Of a DNA stretch of 64,000 bases, positions 16,787 through 25,339 are shown in pieces (position 1 is the first letter of the stretch; each line of letters starts with the position of its first letter). The notes under the pieces were generated by a model that did not search any database, had not been told where the DNA came from, and worked only from the letters and a program-made list of their open reading frames with translations. Made by a program: the position numbers and the translations under genes. This stretch comes from Senegalia massiliensis (GTDB taxonomy: Bacteria; Bacillota; Clostridia; Tissierellales; SIT17): NCBI RefSeq assembly GCF_009911265.1, contig NZ_QXXA01000010.1, forward strand, positions 127,454 to 191,453, given 5' to 3'.

Positions 16787-17263
16787 ATGGGAATAGGTCC
16801 TTCTACTAAGGAAACCACATTACATCATTTTAGGGATCCTTTATTAGATGTAGTATCAAAGGATGAAGATATAGATTTATTAGGGATAATGATGGTAGGA
16901 ACACCACAAGATAATAAAAGTAAATATTTTGTAGGAAAAAGAGCAGCACAATGGATCGAAGCAATGAGAGCAGATGGAGCTATAATATCTGTAGATGCTT
17001 GGGGTAATTCCCATGTAGATTATGCAAATACCATAGAAGAAATAGGAAAAAGAGATATTCCTGTGGTAGGTCTAAGTTTCATAGGGACTCAAGCTAAATT
17101 TGTCGTATCAAATAAATATATGGATACAATTGTAGATTTTAATAAATCAAAACAAGGTGTAGAGACGGAAGTAGTAGGCGAGAATAATGCAAATTATTTT
17201 GACTCAAAAAAAGCTTTAGCTTTTCTAAAATTAAAGATGAAAAAGAAAGAAGGGGCGAAATAA
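16787..17263 (+). CDS. prdE: PrdA C-terminal-like protein PrdE
   Basis: The protein has 158 residues, starting MGIGPSTKETTLHHF. It aligns with PrdA downstream of the cleavage site (CIGPASKETSRHYF) and through NSHVDYA/NNHVDFA and VPVVGV-like segments. ATG 16787 is preferred over GTG 16778 because AAGGTG at 16775-16780 is then a well-spaced ribosome site and the protein starts where the PrdA small subunit starts. The cysteine that becomes pyruvoyl in PrdA is replaced by Gly2, so no pyruvoyl can form. The stop overlaps the prdF start by one base. Confidence 0.87.
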   Translation: MGIGPSTKETTLHHFRDPLLDVVSKDEDIDLLGIMMVGTPQDNKSKYFVGKRAAQWIEAMRADGAIISVDAWGNSHVDYANTIEEIGKRDIPVVGLSFIGTQAKFVVSNKYMDTIVDFNKSKQGVETEVVGENNANYFDSKKALAFLKLKMKKKEGAK

Positions 17264-18267
17264 TGAATTTTTCAAGAAGTATAAATGCAGTAGATTCTCA
17301 CACTATGGGGGAACCTACAAGAATAGTAATAGGTGGAATTCCTACTATATTAGGAAAGACAATGGCAGAAAAAAAAGAATTTTTACAAAATAGATTAGAT
17401 TATTTAAGAACATCTCTAATGTTAGAGCCTAGAGGACATGCTAATATGTTTGGTTCAATATTAACTGCTTCTGTAAATGATGAAGCTGATTTTGGCATAG
17501 TATTTATGGATGGTGGAGGATATTTAAACATGTGTGGACATGGTTCAATAGGAGCTATGACGGTAGCTGTAGAAACTGGAATAGTTGAAATGAAAGAGCC
17601 TGTTACAAAGGTCACATTAGATACTCCTGCAGGAATAGTAAAAGGAGAAGTAAAGATAGAAAATCAAAAGGTTAAAGAGGTTTCCATAGTAAATGTACCA
17701 GCTTTTCACTATAAAAAAGATATCACAGTAGATGTTCCTGAATTAGGAAAAATTAAATTAGATATATCATTTGGTGGTAGCTTCTTTGCTATAGTACATG
17801 CTAAGGAAATAGGATTAAAGGTAGATATTAAAAACAGTGATAAATTATTAAAATATGGTTTAAAAATAAGAGATGCAATTAATGAGAACTTAGAAATTAT
17901 TCATCCAGAATTAAACCATATAAATACAGTAGATCTAGTTGAAATATATGATGAGCCTACTCATCCAGAAGCTGATTATAAAAATGTAGTAGTATTTGGT
18001 CAAGGGCAATTAGATAGGTCACCCTGTGGGACAGGCACCTGTGCTAAAATAGCTACTTTATATTCAAAAGGTGAACTTCAAGAAGGAGAAGAATTTGTAT
18101 ACGAAAGTATTACAGGCACTTTGTTTAAAGGAAAAGTATTAAAGGAAACTAAAGTGGGAAAGTTTAATGCTATAATACCAGAAATAACTGGTGCAGCATA
18201 TATTACAGGATTTAATCAATATGTAATAGATGATAAAGACCCTGTGAAGCATGGATTCAACATCTAA
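17263..18267 (+). CDS. prdF: Proline racemase
   Basis: The protein has 334 residues. Both catalytic cysteines of the two-base mechanism are present: Cys91 in NMCGHGSIG and Cys255 in SPCGTGTCAK. It interconverts L- and D-proline, supplying the D-isomer to proline reductase. It lies last of the recognised prd enzymes. 4-Hydroxyproline epimerases share the fold, but the Cys/Cys pair together with the prd context supports the proline enzyme. Confidence 0.95.
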   Translation: MNFSRSINAVDSHTMGEPTRIVIGGIPTILGKTMAEKKEFLQNRLDYLRTSLMLEPRGHANMFGSILTASVNDEADFGIVFMDGGGYLNMCGHGSIGAMTVAVETGIVEMKEPVTKVTLDTPAGIVKGEVKIENQKVKEVSIVNVPAFHYKKDITVDVPELGKIKLDISFGGSFFAIVHAKEIGLKVDIKNSDKLLKYGLKIRDAINENLEIIHPELNHINTVDLVEIYDEPTHPEADYKNVVVFGQGQLDRSPCGTGTCAKIATLYSKGELQEGEEFVYESITGTLFKGKVLKETKVGKFNAIIPEITGAAYITGFNQYVIDDKDPVKHGFNI

Positions 18268-18321
18268 ATTCCTGCATTATTTGTAGTAAAATTAACAAAG
18301 ATTAAAAATAGGAGGTATAGG

Positions 18322-19287
18322 ATGGTTACAGCTATTTTAGGAGCATTAGGGGCATTTGCAGCATGGTTTTCAGTTATATTTGTGAAAGATATTGCAACTC
18401 ATAAAGGTCAACTTGAGGATAATTCTTGGACAAAGGTCTTTGGAATTGGATTTTTAACTAACTTTTTAGATACATTAGGAATAGGATCCTTCGCACCAAC
18501 AACAGCATTATTAAGAGGTTTTAAACAAGTTAAAGATAGAGTAATTCCTGGAACATTAAATGTATCTTGTACATTACCAGTTATTGCAGAAGCATTTATA
18601 TTTATTACTGTTATTAATGTGGATATAATAACTTTAATTTCAATGCTTTCAGCAGCAACAATAGGTGCATGGGTTGGAGCTGGAGTAGTATCAAAACTTC
18701 CAGAGAAAAATGTTCAAATTGTAATGGGAGTTGCATTACTTATAACAGCATTTTTAATGGCAGCAGGTCAGCTTGGCTGGATGCCAGGGGGTGGTTCAGC
18801 ATTAAATGAGTCTTTTGATGGAGTAAAAAATAATTTAATATATGAATCTATGAATATAGATGGAAAAATATTAGGTGTTCCAATTGGAGTTACAGGAATA
18901 AAACTAGTAATAGCGGTATTTGTTAACTTTATATTAGGAGCTCTTATGACTGCAGGTATAGGATTATATGCACCATGTATGGCACTTGTATATTTATTAG
19001 GAATGTCTCCAAGAGTTGCTTTTCCAATAATGATGGGTTCTTGTTCATTCTTAATGCCTGTTGCTTCTATGAAATTTGTTAAAGAAGGAGCATATAATAG
19101 AAGAGCTGCTATAGGAATTACTATTGGTGGTTTAATGGGAGTATTTATTGCAGCTTATATAGTTAAATCTTTACCACTTACTATATTAACTTATTTAGTA
19201 ATAGCAGTTATATTATATACTTCAATTACGATGTTAATAGCAGCATTTAAAAGTAAAGAAAAAAATGTTAATCTAGAGTTAGAATAA
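18322..19287 (+). CDS. TauE/SafE-type (TSUP) permease in the prd operon
   Basis: The protein has 321 residues and about eight predicted membrane helices; two related glycine-rich halves are suggested by GIGFLTNFLDTLGIGSFAPT near the start and GALMTAGIGLYAPCMALVYLLG in the second half, the TSUP pattern. Members move sulfite, sulfoacetate or other small organic anions. It lies 54 bases after prdF with GGAGG before the ATG, and a terminator follows, so it is probably the last gene of the prd transcript. Export of 5-aminovalerate or uptake of proline are reasonable inferences, not demonstrated by sequence. Confidence 0.78.
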   Translation: MVTAILGALGAFAAWFSVIFVKDIATHKGQLEDNSWTKVFGIGFLTNFLDTLGIGSFAPTTALLRGFKQVKDRVIPGTLNVSCTLPVIAEAFIFITVINVDIITLISMLSAATIGAWVGAGVVSKLPEKNVQIVMGVALLITAFLMAAGQLGWMPGGGSALNESFDGVKNNLIYESMNIDGKILGVPIGVTGIKLVIAVFVNFILGALMTAGIGLYAPCMALVYLLGMSPRVAFPIMMGSCSFLMPVASMKFVKEGAYNRRAAIGITIGGLMGVFIAAYIVKSLPLTILTYLVIAVILYTSITMLIAAFKSKEKNVNLELE

Positions 19288-19306
19288 ATAATAAGGTAAT
19301 TTAAAT

Positions 19307-19359
19307 TATCTAAAAAAACATTTAATAAACAATTGTTTATTAAATGTTTTTTTTAGATA
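19307..19359 (+). terminator. Terminator of the prd operon
   Basis: A nearly perfect inverted repeat centred on CAATTG with about 25-base arms; the right arm carries eight Ts against seven As on the left. Confidence 0.85.
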
Positions 19360-19373
19360 AAATTGATATTTAG

Positions 19374-19402
19374 TAGACAAAAATATAAATGAATAATATA
19401 AT
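19374..19402 (+). promoter_or_regulatory. Promoter of the second XRE-cupin regulator
   Basis: TAGACA (19374-19379), a 17-bp spacer and TATAAT (19397-19402), identical in both boxes and spacing to the promoter at 1026-1054. Confidence 0.65.
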
Positions 19403-19442
19403 TTAAATATGTATTTATTGGGATTTAAAGGAGGTGATATAA

Positions 19443-19997
19443 TTGACTCATATAGGCAAAAACATAAAGAAACTCAGAAAATCAAATAATATGACATTAC
19501 AAGAATTAAGTGAAAAAACAAATTTATCTATAGGGTTTTTATCTCAATTTGAAAGAGGATTAACTTCTATAGCACTAGATTCTTTAGAAGATATATCAAA
19601 GGCTTTGGAAGTAGATATTTCTCATTTTATAGTTAAACCAAAAGTGAAGGAATCATGTATATTAAAAAGTTTCGAACAAGAAGTAGATAAGATTATTAGC
19701 AATAAGTTTATTAAATATAATTTAAGTAATGTTTCAGATGATAAAAAAATATTACCTAAAAAAGTAGATATATTACCTATAGAAAATAAAGAAGATATAA
19801 AAGAACATAGTCATAAAGGAGAAGAGTTTATTTATGTATTAGAGGGCACTCTTACTCTTTTGCTAGATTCAAAGAAATTTCAACTTTATCCTGGTGATAG
19901 TGCACATTATAGTTCGAGAAAGCTACATAATTTGGGTAATTATACTAATAAAGTTGTCAAAATCTTAGTCATTACTACTAATGATGAAGATAATTAA
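19443..19997 (+). CDS. XRE-family regulator with cupin domain (paralogue)
   Basis: The protein has 184 residues starting at TTG after AAAGGAGGTGAT. It is strongly similar along its length to the regulator at 1132: the same helix-turn-helix (LRKSNNMTLQELSEKTNLSIGFLSQFERG) and cupin (HKGEEFIYVLEGTLTLLLDSK, PGDSAHYSS). It stands alone between the prd operon terminator and an unrelated pair, so it probably regulates proline or hydroxyproline genes in trans or its own promoter. The recognition helix is nearly unchanged between paralogues, so both may bind the same operator. The ligand is unknown. Confidence 0.87.
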   Translation: MTHIGKNIKKLRKSNNMTLQELSEKTNLSIGFLSQFERGLTSIALDSLEDISKALEVDISHFIVKPKVKESCILKSFEQEVDKIISNKFIKYNLSNVSDDKKILPKKVDILPIENKEDIKEHSHKGEEFIYVLEGTLTLLLDSKKFQLYPGDSAHYSSRKLHNLGNYTNKVVKILVITTNDEDN

Positions 19998-20037
19998 AAA
20001 ACTTAATTATAATTACTGAGCCAAGTTTTAATAAATT

Positions 20038-20094
20038 AATAATTGAAAATCTAACTAAAAATATATTAAGCTTTTTTTATGATTTTCAATTATT
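20038..20094. repeat. Inverted repeat with long loop after the XRE regulator
   Basis: Perfect 14-bp arms (AATAATTGAAAATC and its complement) are separated by 29 bases containing AAGCTTTTTTT. It may terminate the regulator transcript, although the T run lies in the loop rather than after the stem. The rest of 19998-20217 shows no gene. Confidence 0.4.
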
Positions 20095-20217
20095 AAAATT
20101 ATATAATGGATTATAATTTTAATTTATCAATTGTATATTGGGAAATAAATTTCTGGGTATTATTATGATATAATAAATACAAAGATTACATATAATTTCA
20201 TGAAAGGGGTGTAGAAT

Positions 20218-20625
20218 ATGGAAAAGAAACTTTATAAATCAAGTACAGATAAGATAATTGATGGAGTATGTGGAGGAATTGCTGATTATTTTGAAATTGA
20301 TTCATCTATTGTACGTTTAGTCTGGGCGCTTACTATTTTTATTGGTGGCACTGGTGTTTTTCTATATATTATAGCTGCTATTATATTACCTCGTGATAGA
20401 GAAGTAACAGGGTATAGTAACAGTAATTATGTAGAAGGAGAACATCCAAATTACAATAGAAAAGACAATAGTAATAGTAAAAGAACCTTAGGACTTATAC
20501 TTATTGGAGTAGGTATATTTCTATTTTTCAGAAGATTTTTCTATATATTTGATTTCGAATATATCTGGCCACTTATACTTGTAGGTTTAGGTATATTTTT
20601 AATATTTAAAGGAAAGAAGGGTTAA
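20218..20625 (+). CDS. PspC-domain membrane protein
   Basis: The protein has 135 residues. Residues 4-60 are a PspC domain (KIIDGVCGGIADYFEIDSSIVRLVWALT) with a membrane helix ending in IILPRD. A hydrophilic linker is followed by two more hydrophobic segments (LGLILIGVGIFLFF and WPLILVGLGIFLIF). Such proteins take part in phage-shock or LiaFSR-type envelope stress responses. It is one base from the next gene, so the two form an operon. AAGGGGTG precedes the ATG. Confidence 0.85.
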   Translation: MEKKLYKSSTDKIIDGVCGGIADYFEIDSSIVRLVWALTIFIGGTGVFLYIIAAIILPRDREVTGYSNSNYVEGEHPNYNRKDNSNSKRTLGLILIGVGIFLFFRRFFYIFDFEYIWPLILVGLGIFLIFKGKKG

Positions 20626-20626
20626 T

Positions 20627-21505
20627 ATGAAAGGCAGAAATTTAAGTTTAGGACTTATATTTATAGCTTTAGGTACTCTTTGGATACTTGGGAATATGGA
20701 GATTATAAATTTTAGTGTATTTGATATAATGAGAAGCTTTTTTAATCTTTGGCCTCTTATATTAATTATAATTGGGATAAATATAAGCATAAAAAATAAT
20801 ACTTTAAAGACAATATTATGGATTTTATTCATTGTAATAGTAATTGGATATAGTTTTTACATAAATGATTCGAGTTATGAAAAAAGTAGGTATGTTGAAG
20901 AAGAAGTAGTAGAAATGAATGAGGATACTATAAAAGGAAAATTAAATTTAGATTTAGGAGCTACTAAATATGATGTAGTTTCAAAAGATAATGAAAATAA
21001 CCTAGCTTATATTAAATCTAATAAAAACTATCAAATTAAGGAAAGTCTAAATAACAGTAGTCAAATATTAACTATATCAAATGACCTAAGTCATAGTTTT
21101 TCTGATGATAACAAATTAAATGTTAATATTAATAATAACATCATATGGTCTATAGATATTGATACTGGTGCTTCTAATGGAGAACTAAATTTAGAGAATG
21201 TAAAGGTACAAAATTTAGATTTAGACATGGGTGCTGGAAAAATAGATGCTAAATTAGGTTCTTTAAATAATACAACTTATATTAATATAGAATCAGGAGC
21301 TTCAAAAATAGTATTAAATATACCTGAAGATGCAGGACTTAAAATAGAAATGGATGGAGCTTTAAACTCTACTAACATAGATGATTTAAATTTAGTTCAA
21401 AATGCAGATGATATATTAGTATCTCAAGATTATGCTGAAAAAGAAACTAAGTTTGATGTTAAAGTAGATATGGGAGTTGGAAGTTTCAAGATTAATAGAT
21501 ATTAA
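20627..21505 (+). CDS. LiaF-like membrane protein with toast-rack beta domain
   Basis: The protein has 292 residues. Four short hydrophobic segments occupy residues 1-85 (LSLGLIFIALGTLWILG and WPLILIIIGINISI among them). A beta-rich extracytoplasmic or peripheral domain covers about 105-292 with repeated motifs LDLGATKYDV, IDTGASNGELNL, LDMGAGKIDA and IESGASKIVLN. The repeated 'GA' turns are typical of LiaF/DUF4097 toast-rack domains. It may sense or restrain an envelope-stress system together with the PspC protein. No two-component system is adjacent. Confidence 0.8.
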   Translation: MKGRNLSLGLIFIALGTLWILGNMEIINFSVFDIMRSFFNLWPLILIIIGINISIKNNTLKTILWILFIVIVIGYSFYINDSSYEKSRYVEEEVVEMNEDTIKGKLNLDLGATKYDVVSKDNENNLAYIKSNKNYQIKESLNNSSQILTISNDLSHSFSDDNKLNVNINNNIIWSIDIDTGASNGELNLENVKVQNLDLDMGAGKIDAKLGSLNNTTYINIESGASKIVLNIPEDAGLKIEMDGALNSTNIDDLNLVQNADDILVSQDYAEKETKFDVKVDMGVGSFKINRY

Positions 21506-21532
21506 GAATATAACTTGCAAGGGTGATAGAAT

Positions 21533-24283
21533 ATGCTAAAAGATAAATTAAATTTGTATTTACAAGAACAAACCATTGATTTTGATTTTTTAGCTCCACC
21601 TAAATCTTTAACAACAAAATTTATGGCAAATGTTTTTGAGATGAAACGAAATACTGTAAGTCATTATCTCAATCAATTGGTTAAAGAAGAAAAGGCAATA
21701 AAGATAAATACTAGACCCGTATATTTTTTAAATAAAAAAGTTTTTGAGGAAAGTTTTTTTTTAGTATCAAAAGGTGAATTCCGGGATCTAAATGAATTAA
21801 ATGATATCAGAAAAAAAGTTGAGTTTAAGACTGGAGTTTTAGAAGATATAATTGGCTACAATGGTAGTTTAAAAAAATCCATAGAACAAATTAAATCTTC
21901 TGTATTTTATCCGGGAGGATTACCTTTAATATTATGTGGTCCTACAGGTGTAGGTAAAAGCTATACTGCAAAATTAATTTATGAATATAGTGTTGAAAAC
22001 AAGATACTAAGTAAAAATTCTCCATTTATAAGTTTTAACTGTGCTCAATATGCAAATAATCCTGAGTTATTATCTAGTAATTTATTTGGTTATGTAAAAG
22101 GTTCATTTACTGGTGCTGATAAAACTACTAAGGGAATGATAGATGCTGCAGATAATGGTATATTGTTTTTAGATGAAGTACATCGTTTGAATGAGGAAGG
22201 TCAAGAAAAATTATTTACTTTTCTTGACCAAGGTGTTTTTAGAAGGATGGGTGAATATGACGGATGGCATAGTGCAAATGTTAGGATAATATTTGCAACA
22301 ACTTTAGAATTAGAAGAAAATTTTTTAAAAACATTTTTAAGACGTATTCCTATACAAATCAATATTCCAAATTTAGAAGATAGAGGAGAAAGAGAAAAAA
22401 AAGAGTTTATATATAAATTTTTAATTGATGAATCAATTAAAATAAATTTACCTATTAAAATAAGTAGTAAAGCATTAGATTTGCTTTATAATTATAAATA
22501 TAATGGTAATTTAGGAGATCTAAAAAATACAATTAAATATTTAGTAGCTTCATCTTTTTCAAAAAATACTGATTTAAATTATGTAAATATATGTTTGTAT
22601 AATTTACCTGAGAAAATTTTAAAAGAAAGCACTAAAAATATTGAAAATAAATTCAAACAAAATAAGCAAATCACCATTTATCCAAACTCCAAATTAAAAA
22701 AAATATTTAAATCTTATGTAACTGAGTCAGAATATATAAGAAAAACTTATAAAAATATTATAGATTTATTTATAAAAAATAACAAAAATAAATATGGGTG
22801 TCAAAAATTAGAACAAGATATATTTAATGAGATTGTTATATTATTTGATAATTTTTTATTTAATACAGAAAAAAATACTAGTGCCATGTTAAAATTAATA
22901 ACTGTAAATATTCAAGAAATTATACATCGTTTAGAATATACTAATAATATTAAATTTAATGGAAATAGTGTTTATGCAATAGCTCATCTTCTTTTTTATA
23001 AAGGTAACTCTATTTTTGAATGGTCAGATTTAGAATTTAAAATTATAAAGGGAATATATAAATTCATATCACAAAATTATAGTAAAGAGCAATCTTTAGT
23101 TAAACAATTTATTAAATTATTAGCCAATAAATTAGATGTTTACATGGATGATATGGATGAGATTATATTGACTTTTTATCTTAGAAGTTTATCTATTGAG
23201 CCTGTAGATAAAGAACAAGTAAGAGCAATTATTTTAGCTCATGGATATGCTACTGCAAGTAGTATTGCAAATGTTGCTAATAGATTGATGAAGAGAAATA
23301 TTTTTGAAGCTTTTGATATGCCTTTAGATATATCTGTAGATGAAATTATTAAACGCGTGTTAGAATATATAGAATATACAGATGTTTCAAAGGGACTTAT
23401 TATCTTAGTAGATATGGGTTCTCTCAGAGATGTATATTCTAAATTAACTAAGGGGAATAGCGGTCCAATAGCAATTATAAATAATGTTTCAACACAGATG
23501 GCATTAATAATAGGTGACAATATTATAAAAGGAGAATTTTTAGAGGAGATAGTAGAAAAAATTAAAATAGCCAATAAGACTGATTACAGAATTATATACC
23601 CTAAAAAAATAAAACAAAGAGCAATAATTACAACTTGTTTAAGTGGTATGGGAACTGCTATTCAGATACAAAAGTTACTTGTCAATAGTATACCTTCGGA
23701 TTTAGATATAAAAATTTTATCATATGATTATAATAAATTAAAGGAATTCGGATTTAATGATCCTATATTCCATATGTATGATGTTATCAATATAATAGGA
23801 ACTAATGATCCAGGCATCAAAGAAGTTGATTATATTCCATTAGAAGATTTAATATCAGGACAAGGAGAAAAAAAAATAAGAAGAATTTTTGGCTCTCTTT
23901 TAGATAATTTAAAAATAAAAGAAATTAATAATAATCTTTTAAAGAACTTTTCACTAGAGCAAGTTATAAAAACAATAACAATATTAGATACAGATAAAAT
24001 TTTAAATTATGTAGAAGAGTTTGTTAGTAGACTAGAACTTTTAATGAATACACGTCTTACTAATGACAAAAAAGTGGCCTTATATATTCATACTAGTTGT
24101 CTTGTTGAAAGATTAATAAGACAAAGTCCGATTGATTCATATAATGACATTGAAAAATTTAAAGAGTGTCAAAAAAATACTATAAAAAATATAAAAGAGG
24201 CATTTAGTGTCATAGAATCAGTTTATAATGTCAAAATTAATATTGCAGAAATTGGATATATATATGATTATATAATTTCATAG
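21533..24283 (+). CDS. LevR-type sigma-54 activator with PTS regulation domains
   Basis: The protein has 916 residues. An N-terminal winged helix (about 1-75) precedes an AAA+ sigma-54 activator domain with Walker A GPTGVGKS near 137 and GSFTGA near 190 (GAFTGA variant). PRD1 (about 420-560), a mannose-type EIIA domain with LAHGYATA near 570, a EIIB-like domain with TTCLSGMGT near 700 and PRD2 with LYIHTSC near 850 follow. PTS phosphorylation of the PRD histidines should tune activity. It lies just upstream of a -24/-12 promoter and a mannose-family PTS operon, the arrangement of GfrR or LevR. The N-terminal DNA-binding domain is typical of LevR proteins. Confidence 0.92.
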   Translation: MLKDKLNLYLQEQTIDFDFLAPPKSLTTKFMANVFEMKRNTVSHYLNQLVKEEKAIKINTRPVYFLNKKVFEESFFLVSKGEFRDLNELNDIRKKVEFKTGVLEDIIGYNGSLKKSIEQIKSSVFYPGGLPLILCGPTGVGKSYTAKLIYEYSVENKILSKNSPFISFNCAQYANNPELLSSNLFGYVKGSFTGADKTTKGMIDAADNGILFLDEVHRLNEEGQEKLFTFLDQGVFRRMGEYDGWHSANVRIIFATTLELEENFLKTFLRRIPIQINIPNLEDRGEREKKEFIYKFLIDESIKINLPIKISSKALDLLYNYKYNGNLGDLKNTIKYLVASSFSKNTDLNYVNICLYNLPEKILKESTKNIENKFKQNKQITIYPNSKLKKIFKSYVTESEYIRKTYKNIIDLFIKNNKNKYGCQKLEQDIFNEIVILFDNFLFNTEKNTSAMLKLITVNIQEIIHRLEYTNNIKFNGNSVYAIAHLLFYKGNSIFEWSDLEFKIIKGIYKFISQNYSKEQSLVKQFIKLLANKLDVYMDDMDEIILTFYLRSLSIEPVDKEQVRAIILAHGYATASSIANVANRLMKRNIFEAFDMPLDISVDEIIKRVLEYIEYTDVSKGLIILVDMGSLRDVYSKLTKGNSGPIAIINNVSTQMALIIGDNIIKGEFLEEIVEKIKIANKTDYRIIYPKKIKQRAIITTCLSGMGTAIQIQKLLVNSIPSDLDIKILSYDYNKLKEFGFNDPIFHMYDVINIIGTNDPGIKEVDYIPLEDLISGQGEKKIRRIFGSLLDNLKIKEINNNLLKNFSLEQVIKTITILDTDKILNYVEEFVSRLELLMNTRLTNDKKVALYIHTSCLVERLIRQSPIDSYNDIEKFKECQKNTIKNIKEAFSVIESVYNVKINIAEIGYIYDYIIS

Positions 24284-24343
24284 ACATATATAATGGCTAA
24301 AATTCAACTAAATACTTAATCTTAATAGAACATGCTATATTTA

Positions 24344-24359
24344 TGGCATGTTTTTTGCT
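24344..24359 (+). promoter_or_regulatory. Sigma-54 (-24/-12) promoter of the mannose-family PTS operon
   Basis: TGGCATGTTTTTTGC places GG at 24345-24346 and GC at 24357-24358, ten bases apart. It matches the prd promoter closely (both TGGCATGT). It overlaps an in-frame ATG at 24348, which therefore cannot be the start of the first PTS gene. Confidence 0.87.
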
Positions 24360-24401
24360 TTATATAATAATAAGAAAAAGATGATGGTAAGGAGGTTAGA
24401 T

Positions 24402-24821
24402 ATGAGACGATATTTATTAGCATCCCATGGTAAGTTGTCTGAAGGCATACTAGATTCTGTAGAAATGATTATAGGAAAACAATATAAAATATCTACAATT
24501 AGTGCTTATAAAAATGAAGAAGATGATTTAAATATACAATTAAGGAATATGGTTTTAAATATAGGAAAAAATGATGAATTAATTATTATTAGTGATATAT
24601 TTGGAGGAAGTGTGAATAATGAGTGTATGAAATTACTAAATGACCATAGGGTCCATTTAGTGTCAGGACTTAATTTACCATTGGTAATCGAATTATTAAC
24701 TTCAGATGATTGTGAAATTAGTACTGAAGATTTAATAAAAAAATCATTAGAAAATTCTAAAAAGTTAATATTGTATTGTAATAGTATTATTAATAAAGAA
24801 GTAGTAGACGAAGAATTTTAA
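24402..24821 (+). CDS. gfrA: PTS mannose-family EIIA (GfrA-like)
   Basis: The protein has 139 residues. The phosphorylated histidine is His9 in LLASHGKLSEG; SDIFGGSVNN is the second conserved loop. ATG 24402, preceded by AAGGAGG, is chosen; an upstream in-frame ATG lies inside the -24/-12 promoter. It accepts phosphate from HPr and passes it to EIIB. It is the first gene of a six-gene operon whose order (IIA, IIB, IIC, IID, two SIS proteins) matches gfrABCDEF for glucoselysine and fructoselysine. The substrate is inferred from the operon partners. Confidence 0.85.
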   Translation: MRRYLLASHGKLSEGILDSVEMIIGKQYKISTISAYKNEEDDLNIQLRNMVLNIGKNDELIIISDIFGGSVNNECMKLLNDHRVHLVSGLNLPLVIELLTSDDCEISTEDLIKKSLENSKKLILYCNSIINKEVVDEEF

Positions 24822-24839
24822 GAAAGGGGGAAATTTTGA

Positions 24840-25316
24840 GTGATTAAATTATTACGTGTAGATCATAGACTTTTACATGGACAAGTTGCATTTTCATGGA
24901 CTCAATCTTTAGGCGTAGATAGTATTCTAATTGCTAATGATGATGTTCCTAATAATGAGTTAAGAAAAACTACAATTAAACTTGCAAAGCCTCAAGGAGT
25001 AAAGCTTGTAATCAAAAATATTGAAGATTCTATAAAAGCTATTAAAAGTGGAGTAACTGATAAATATAAGTTATTTATAGTAGTAGAATCTGTAGCAGAT
25101 GCAGAGAAATTAATTTCTGAATGCCATAAGATAAAACAAGTTAATCTAGGTGGAATAAAGGCAAGAGAAGGTACAAGAAATATATCTAAAGCTATAAATT
25201 TATTACCTCAAGAAGAAAAATCTATTAAGAGAATACTTGAAAAAGGAGTAGAAGTAGAGATACGTCAAGTACCAAGTGATAAAAAAGTTAATGCTAGTAA
25301 TGTAATAAAAATATAA
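24840..25316 (+). CDS. gfrB: PTS mannose-family EIIB
   Basis: The protein has 158 residues and starts at GTG after AAAGGGGG; the nearby TTG at 24836 runs into a stop. The phosphohistidine is His13 in VDHRLLHGQVAFSW, the family signature. It takes phosphate from EIIA and phosphorylates the sugar during transport through IIC/IID. VNLGGIKAREGTR is another conserved EIIB segment. Confidence 0.88.
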   Translation: MIKLLRVDHRLLHGQVAFSWTQSLGVDSILIANDDVPNNELRKTTIKLAKPQGVKLVIKNIEDSIKAIKSGVTDKYKLFIVVESVADAEKLISECHKIKQVNLGGIKAREGTRNISKAINLLPQEEKSIKRILEKGVEVEIRQVPSDKKVNASNVIKI

Positions 25317-25339
25317 TTAAGTATAGGAGGTTAAATGTT

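Noticed and set aside
24348..24401. N-terminal extension of the mannose-family EIIA from ATG 24348
   Set aside because: That ATG lies within the -24/-12 promoter, so it would not be transcribed; ATG 24402 has an excellent ribosome site and the family N-terminus.
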